From positions 52,168-116,167 of the forward strand of contig ARYC01000137.1 of assembly GCA_000711775.1 (NCBI GenBank): 64,000 nt of DNA. Reading direction: 5' to 3'. Position 1 is the first letter of the stretch. The number at the start of each line of letters is the position of its first letter. Below are positions 58,281-64,000 of this stretch, one piece after another. Both the position numbers and the translations under genes were made by a program. A model generated the notes under the pieces. It did not search any database, was not told the DNA's origin, and saw only the letters and a program-made list of their open reading frames with translations. The DNA is from Oxytricha trifallax. Taxonomy: Eukaryota; Ciliophora; Spirotrichea; Sporadotrichida; Oxytrichidae.

Positions 58281-60090
58281 TTACCAAGAAATAAGATGAT
58301 GACGACTTTAAAGAGGTGGTAAATCAATATAATGCTCGACTCAACACAGAATATAATATGAGGAAACTAGAGAAATCATAACTATCTCATATATAATGAA
58401 TAATTAAAATGGCTTAGAGGATGTAGGATAGGTTTCTATCAAATTATTAACCTTAAACCTTTTCCTAAATATTTATATTTGAATTTACATTTATTACATG
58501 CACTTTATATTTTTTATATGAAATTTTAATTAAAAAAGTTATCTAAAAATAATAATTAATTATATAAATTATACCAAACTATTATAATATTGAATAAAAA
58601 ATATTTTATAATATCTAATTATTTAAATTAATAAGGGATATAAATGTGAACATAAGAGCTAATCTAAAGCTTGAAATTATTATATATTATGGAAATATTC
58701 TATTTATCTAGGATGGAATATTCTCAAATTATGCTGTAAATATATTTACACAAAGACCTTCAAAAGTCAAGAAATGAAATAATGAGTGGATCTTAGTTCA
58801 TAATCGAGACGCCTAAGCTTACTGTAGGAGATGATTTCATGACTTGTGGACTTAATATTGATAAATCTTAAATTGTTCAGATAAACATATATAAAATGAA
58901 TAATTATCCAAGAAATTTATGAGGTTTTCGATTTTGGATTAGAATAAAAATGTATATTAGTCATAGTATGATGAAAGTAAAAGAATAGATTTATGATTTA
59001 ATAATCATATAGTAAAATGAGAAGAGACATTTAGATGTAAAGTTTTTCATTATATATAAATAAACTTTATAATAAAAGCTGATTAACTTAGTTCACAAAA
59101 CTCAAATCTATAAAATTATATAGAGAGTCCTACCTGTCAAGATACATGAAGAAATTTATGAAATTTAGAGCAGAAACATCTCATCTATAATTTATTAGAT
59201 ATTGTGTTGTATATGAGTTTGAGAATAAAGAGTCCAATCAGTAATTTGCTTTTATATATTTCTTAGATTTGGTTAGACAATATTAAAGACCCTTCAGAAG
59301 AATATTTTTGAAATAATCATTCTAATATCTCTTACTTCACAGTTTAAATGTTGCAGCACTTGGTATTTTTATAATCATTGAATATCTTCGCTTATCTTGA
59401 AATGACTGACTAAACACTTGTCATAAATTAAAACTAAGAAATTCTAATCAAATCAGATTTATCGCAATCTTTTAAGTTCTAGCATGTCAAAGTGACTAAC
59501 CCATAAGATATTAATCTTATGAAACAATAGAAAAATAGTCGCGAATCCGATTATGTATTGGACTTTGAGAAAAGACTGACTCAATAAGTTATAGCAAAAG
59601 ATATGCATTTACAGCTTAATTTAATGAGATATAATCATGATTAGTATAAAATGCAGTTTCTAGTTAAAGACAAAAAACTAGCGTAGTATAACACTAGGCT
59701 ATAAATTGCTCTAATATTCTAAACTATCCTTGATAAATTTGATAAACAAATCGATATGCCCTTACTTAAATGAATATAATATAAATATTTTTCAAATTAT
59801 TTGAGAAGCCTAAAGTTTAAAGGGACATTGAGGACATGCAATTTAACGAATAGTAAAATAGTGATTCACTAGGATTCTCTATTAAAAATTTTACATTCTA
59901 ATAAAAAATGCAAGAAGAAGAATTTTATTAACTGTAATTATAATTAAAATACCAAATGAGATTAAAAGGTATAGTTTAAGATCTTATAATTCAACTCAAA
60001 GATCTCTTTTTATACTATTAAATAAATGATAGAATATTTCAAAGGATATCTTGAAAAGCTATGAAATATCTGGAGTCTAAACTTTCATCG
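58281..60090 (+). CDS. Several MDSs of one or more unidentified genes
   Basis: Coding-like segments alternate with AT-rich inserts: 58281-58375 (DDDDFKEVVNQYNARL), 58750-58910 (SQFIIETPKLTVGDDF, NIDKSQIVQINIYK), 59190-59290 (YCVVYEFENKESNQQF), 59350-59770 (LNIFAYLEMTDQTLVINQ, RESDYVLDFEKRLTQQ, LQLNLMRYNHDQYKMQ) and perhaps 59790-59960. All read on the plus strand, so one gene is plausible, but I did not verify the joins. The 59350-59560 part has an alternating-strand pattern that loosely recalls PAS domains; this is weak. Confidence 0.4.
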
Positions 60091-60839
60091 TTAATAATTG
60101 CAAAGCAAATTGGTAAAACTTATTATCAAATGGGAATTACATTCAAAAAGATTAATAAATACAAATAAGCTCTCTTTTATGTTGAGAAAGAATTTCTTAT
60201 TAATAATTTTAGGAGATATCAACAAGAAAACACTTGAAGTTTATAAATTAAAAGTTATATGTAAACTATATTTTAGATAAATAAATATAAATGAGAAAAA
60301 TTAATATTATTAGATTAAATAAATGATTTAACAATTTAATTACAAATATTTTTATTTCAATTTCATAAAAATCTAATTAATAAATTAAAATTCAAATAAT
60401 TCTTAATTAATTATTATGCTTGTCTCTAAAAGCTAAGATTGTTTGCGGGTCTAAGCCTTTTGGCACTGCAAATTTTCAATAACTTCATTTCTTATTTTTA
60501 ACTTATTAATTAAATTAAAACTATCTAATTTATCTATGTATTATTATAACCATAATTTTGGTTTGTATCGGTTAAGGCAATGTCTACATTTTTATTCGTA
60601 AATATTAATCTATTACTAATAATTTTATTAAAGTATAATCTTAGATGAACTTTTAATTGCTGACCTGTTAATTAATTTAAAATATAATTTGAATTATAAA
60701 TAAATTAAAAACATTATTTGAAAAATAACTAATCTCTGCATTTTAAATGGGAACTTGTTATACTTTGAAACTTACCAATAAACCACATCTTATAAATTAT
60801 ATATATTTTACATATTAGAGAAACAAAACACTGATTCCT
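60091..60839. other. AT-rich stretch with a small GC-richer patch
   Basis: Mostly very AT-rich. A patch at about 60418-60482 (includes TTGTTTGCGGGTCTAAGCC) is less AT-rich and could be a very small MDS, but no frame stands out. Confidence 0.45.
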
Positions 60840-62950
60840 AAAAATTATCTACTGGAAATGATGATACATCAGAGGATATTTTTAGTAAAATATCAAGAGA
60901 GAAAATAGCTTATACAAGGAAATAAGAAAAATAAGGTTAAATTTGTTAGGTATATTAATCTGTTTATTCATTAACTTTAATAATGAGCCACTCTTCTTAG
61001 GACTATATAATTATCATAATAACAAAAATTAAATTAATTTTCTAAAGCTAGAGCATTAGTTGCACAAATTGCAAACTAGCTATGAAGGAAATATTTATTA
61101 TTATTTACAAATTATGCATTGTAATTGTTTTCTTAAGAACACAAAGACAGCTTATTATAATCAATATATAATAAAAGTTATTAATATTGATGAGATATTA
61201 TGTGATTTTCTTAATGCACATTCCAAGAAATAATAATTATTATATTTTTAAGAATAGATTTTAAATTAGTAGCATATAATACAAATAATGAGAAGAAATT
61301 GAATAAATATAAGTAAATATTTTCATTTAAGATATACACAATAACCAATAAAAGCTTCCAGGTAATAATTGTGTTAGAAACATTAAAGATATAGTTAGAT
61401 ATTGTAAATAAATATAGTATTTATAAATAATTTACAATATAAGAACTCACTTAGATTCTACTTATTACACTTTTGAAGAATAGTTTAGCTTGGAGAAAAT
61501 CTCTTACTTTTATTATTTATATGATAAAATTTTTTTTTACTTAAATCAGGAATATTGTCGCAAGGATTTGAGAAGCCACAATATTTATTATGAGTTACTT
61601 TGATTTATAGTAATCGTATTTTATAATATATAACTCAAAGATCCTAATTGTTCAACAGAATTAGAGTAGCTTTTATCATCAACTTTAATAAATTTATTCC
61701 GTTCATCTGCTTTTCTGAACCTAATTTAACAGTTTTATTAAGAAAAAAAGTATATAGCTTGCCTCTTTTTATATAATAAAATACAACAGTTAATGTCTCT
61801 TAATTTGAATGATTAAGATAAAAGAGAAGGTTTATATCAAAATTACTAAATAAATTCTGATAGTGATAGCTTTATTAACAAAATTTATCTAATGATCTAC
61901 ACATCAAGAGCTTATATCAAACTAAAGAGGTTTTAAGAGGCTCAATAATTATTGTAAGAATTGTAGGAATATTTTGGCTCACATGAAGAATCAGCGTCTA
62001 ACATCAAATAAAGTAAAAAGTTTAAAAAATAAATGATATTTTATATTTATCAATATTGATAATAAAGTGAATTAGGTTTAAGTCTTAAAACATTTAGATA
62101 AGACTATGTAAATGCAGCTAAGGCTTTATTTATGTTACTGTATTTAAAGTTGTAATTTATGAATCAATCTGAGATATTTACACAGCGATCTCGCTCTGAT
62201 ATCCACCCATTGACCCCTGATATCAGCGAAATTTATAGTAAAAATCTCCACTTAAAACAAAATTCGTGTGAATTCAAATTTTTAATTCATAGTCCTCATA
62301 CTGCTTTAATTCCCCTCATGTTAAAAAATTCTTAATTAATCTGATGATCTGATATTAATATAATAATTGATCACATTTTAAAATTCTCTATAGAGATATT
62401 TATCTAAGTTTATTCTTTTTAATTTTCCATTAAAAATTGATACCAAATCATCAGATTTATTTAGATTAATTGAGAATTATTAAATATGAGGGCAATTAAA
62501 GGAGTATGAGGACTATGAATTAAAAATATGAATTCAGACGAAGATTGTTTGAAATGGAGATTTTTACGATACATTAAGCTGATAACAGGGGTTAATGGGT
62601 GGATATCAGAGCGAAATTACTGAGTAAATATCTCAGATTGATTCATAGTTTACAACTTTAAATACTTACTTAGTCTTATTTTAATGTTTTAAGACTCATA
62701 CTTAATTCACTTTATTATTAATATTGATAAATATAAAATATCATTTATTATTAAAACTTTTTACCTTATCAGAAAGAATAGTTGATAATGGACTATGAAA
62801 TTGCAAAGTGCAGTATGCTCATGGGAGAAAAAAACTAAACTTTAGATATAATTGGAAAAATATATGAAGCAAATATGAAAAGAAAAAGGGTATCAAGTTA
62901 AATATCAAAGAAAGGTTTAAATAAAAATTTTCTCCAAAATAATATTACTT
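60840..62950 (+). CDS. TPR-like gene split by a long palindrome
   Basis: Plus-strand segments include SEDIFSKISREKIAYTRK (about 60865), FEEQFSLEKISYFYYLY (about 61470), FRSSAFLNLIQQFYQEKKY (about 61700), LMIYTSRAYIKLKRFQEAQQLLQELQ (positions 61885-61965) and, beyond the palindrome, MDYEIAKCSMLMGEKNQTLD, then IYEANMKRKR (62790-62900). The helix pairs around 61885 and 62790 have TPR spacing. The gene would end at a TGA near 62960. Start and several joins are unresolved. Confidence 0.45.
62013..62764. mobile_element. ~750-bp palindromic insert within a gene
   Basis: The two halves are long imperfect inverted repeats (tips GTAAAAAGTTT/AAACTTTTTAC, arms about 350 bp). They share TCAATATTGATAATAAAG, ATGAATCAATCTGAGATATTTAC and TGATATCCACCCATT in opposite orientation. 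The left arm has a ~30-bp extra piece near 62110-62140. There is no coding capacity. It lies between coding segments of the TPR-like gene, so it is carried as, or within, an IES. Confidence 0.8.
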
Positions 62951-63050
62951 CAAATAATTGATATTCATATATTTAATATAATTAAAAATATATGTCTTGA
63001 GTTTTCAAAATTCATTTCACCAAGTCAAATCCCTGGAAGCAAGATCTAAT

Positions 63051-64000
63051 CAAAACCCCAAAACCCTTTCAGTAGTTTGATTGAGTTTTTGATTGATAAA
63101 AGTAGACTATTAGTGCATACTTTATTAGAGTTTTAATAGGGTTTATGTAGGGGTTTAGGGTTATAATGTAATGTAAATAAGTGTGTAATACAAGTGCTTT
63201 ATTTTTATTATTCACTCAAACAGTACTTTGGCATCATGAGGTTGCTTTCTAAACTTTATATCTCCTATCCAACTTACAATTTAGTCTATTGTATGGTCAG
63301 CTCTGTGATCAGGCTTAATAATTATCTACTCAGCCATATATTTCATTCTACCTTTTATCTTATTCAAGTCTAGATATTGCTGTATTCTCTGTTTTGAATC
63401 TTTCTCTCTTTTGCAGCTATAGTAATCATTTCTTGCCATATCGCATTCACAAATAATTGCTGCTAGAGCCCATACATCCCACTTAATATCACCATATCTC
63501 CAGTCCTCTCTTTCTGGAAAGTATCCAGGAGTACCATACAATTTGCCAAGTCCTGAAGCTTCAACTCTCTATGATCTATTGAAATCTATTATTACTACTC
63601 TGAGAGGTGAAATGTCAAGCATTATATTCTCAGGCTTCAAATCTCTATGAACATATCCAAGAGTGTGCAGCTCCTCAATGCCTTTGCAAACATTTGTAAG
63701 AATAAGAGGTAACTACTTTGGTATCCTTTAATCTTAAATGTAGTCTCTTAATGTCATTTAGTACAGAGGAAGACGAAAAGCTACATGATCTTGAGCAAGC
63801 AGAATAGCATCGAGCTTTATTATAAATCTGCACTATCTATCTCTTGACTTCGTAAGTGCTTGGTATTCATTTACGAATTCCATTTGATACTTGTCATCGC
63901 ATTTGAAGTAGCTGAACGGATATATCTTGTATGCGAACTACTTATCTGTTATGACTTTCTTCTCAAATTTATCCTCAAGGATAAGATAACTTTCTTTACA
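63051..64000. mobile_element. Second TBE transposon, truncated by window edge
   Basis: It begins CAAAACCCCAAAACCC at 63051, with AAT immediately to the left. The terminal repeat and the following 57-kDa ORF closely match the copy at 16456, with scattered substitutions. The rest lies beyond the window. Confidence 0.95.
63212..64000 (-). CDS. TBE zinc-finger/kinase ORF, C-terminal part
   Basis: The minus-strand frame is open from TGA at 63212-63214 to the window edge. It contains the kinase landmarks GYVHRDLKPENIML, VVIIDFN, LYGTPGYFPEREDWR and KWDVWALAAIIC. It differs from the first copy by several residues, for example CDMARNDYYS against CDMQRNDYYS and a changed tail KVLFE. The zinc-finger half is outside the window. 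No lesion is seen in the visible part. Confidence 0.9.

Noticed and set aside
1-64000. tRNA, rRNA or CRISPR features
   Set aside because: I looked for cloverleaf-like and array-like patterns and found none. The only pol III box-like string (near 49590) has no tRNA fold that I can see.

Overview
The window reads as germline (micronuclear) DNA of a spirotrich ciliate of the Oxytricha/Sterkiella type. Three things point there. (1) Genes read through only when TAA and TAG are taken as glutamine and TGA is the sole stop. (2) Coding segments (macronuclear-destined segments, MDSs) are cut by short AT-rich inserts bounded by 4-10 bp direct repeats ('pointers'). Removing each insert plus one repeat restores frame, and I checked this by eye at more than a dozen junctions. 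(3) There is a nearly complete TBE-type transposon whose ends carry C4A4 telomere-like repeats, plus the start of a second one at the right edge. Because one stop codon makes long open frames cheap, I trusted family motifs, in-frame pointer junctions and compositional shifts rather than ORF length alone.

Layout. 1-1000: edge of a minus-strand gene of unknown function. 980-1530: a GC-richer island. 1947-3702: tail-anchored TPR protein (minus). 3865-8077: Q/N/S/K-rich gene (plus), interrupted among other inserts by a 333-bp element with a perfect 8-bp target duplication. 8224-9954: glyoxalase II-like gene that has lost most metal ligands (minus). 10581-13945: zinc-finger/coiled-coil/kelch gene (plus). 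14215-16275: TFIIH p52/Tfb2 (minus). 16456-20610: TBE transposon with an open DD34E transposase. 20762-22251: leucine-rich-repeat-like gene (plus). 22400-28800: AT-rich stretch with IES-free coiled-coil ORFs, a long palindromic element and a decayed TBE end. 29468-29503: reverse-transcriptase-like motif.

30206-40400 is a minus-strand gene array: BCS1-type AAA ATPase with SAM domains, BAF60/SMARCD (SWIB), a nucleoredoxin-like protein with a long Q/N-rich N-terminus, and an SNF1/AMPK-type kinase. 41574-45776 (plus) holds an EF-hand protein, a small UBA/CUE-like protein and a VPS9-domain Rab GEF candidate. 45906-50679 (minus) is a large protein that may be DNAAF9/Shulin-like. 51029-53843 and 53993-54601 (minus) are a Ser/Asn/Gln-rich protein and a coiled-coil ORF. 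56320-57162 (plus) is an IES-free MT-A70 family protein with NPPL in place of DPPW. 57500-62930 holds fragments of further genes, including a TPR-like one split by a ~750-bp palindromic insert. 63051 to the end is the second TBE copy.

The genes are mostly eukaryotic housekeeping or regulatory and are not an operon. In the macronucleus each would sit on its own nanochromosome after IES and transposon removal. The biologically coherent theme is the DNA-elimination substrate itself: pointers, foldback elements serving as IESs, TBE transposons that carry the transposase implicated in their own removal, and IES-free genes that may be germline-limited.
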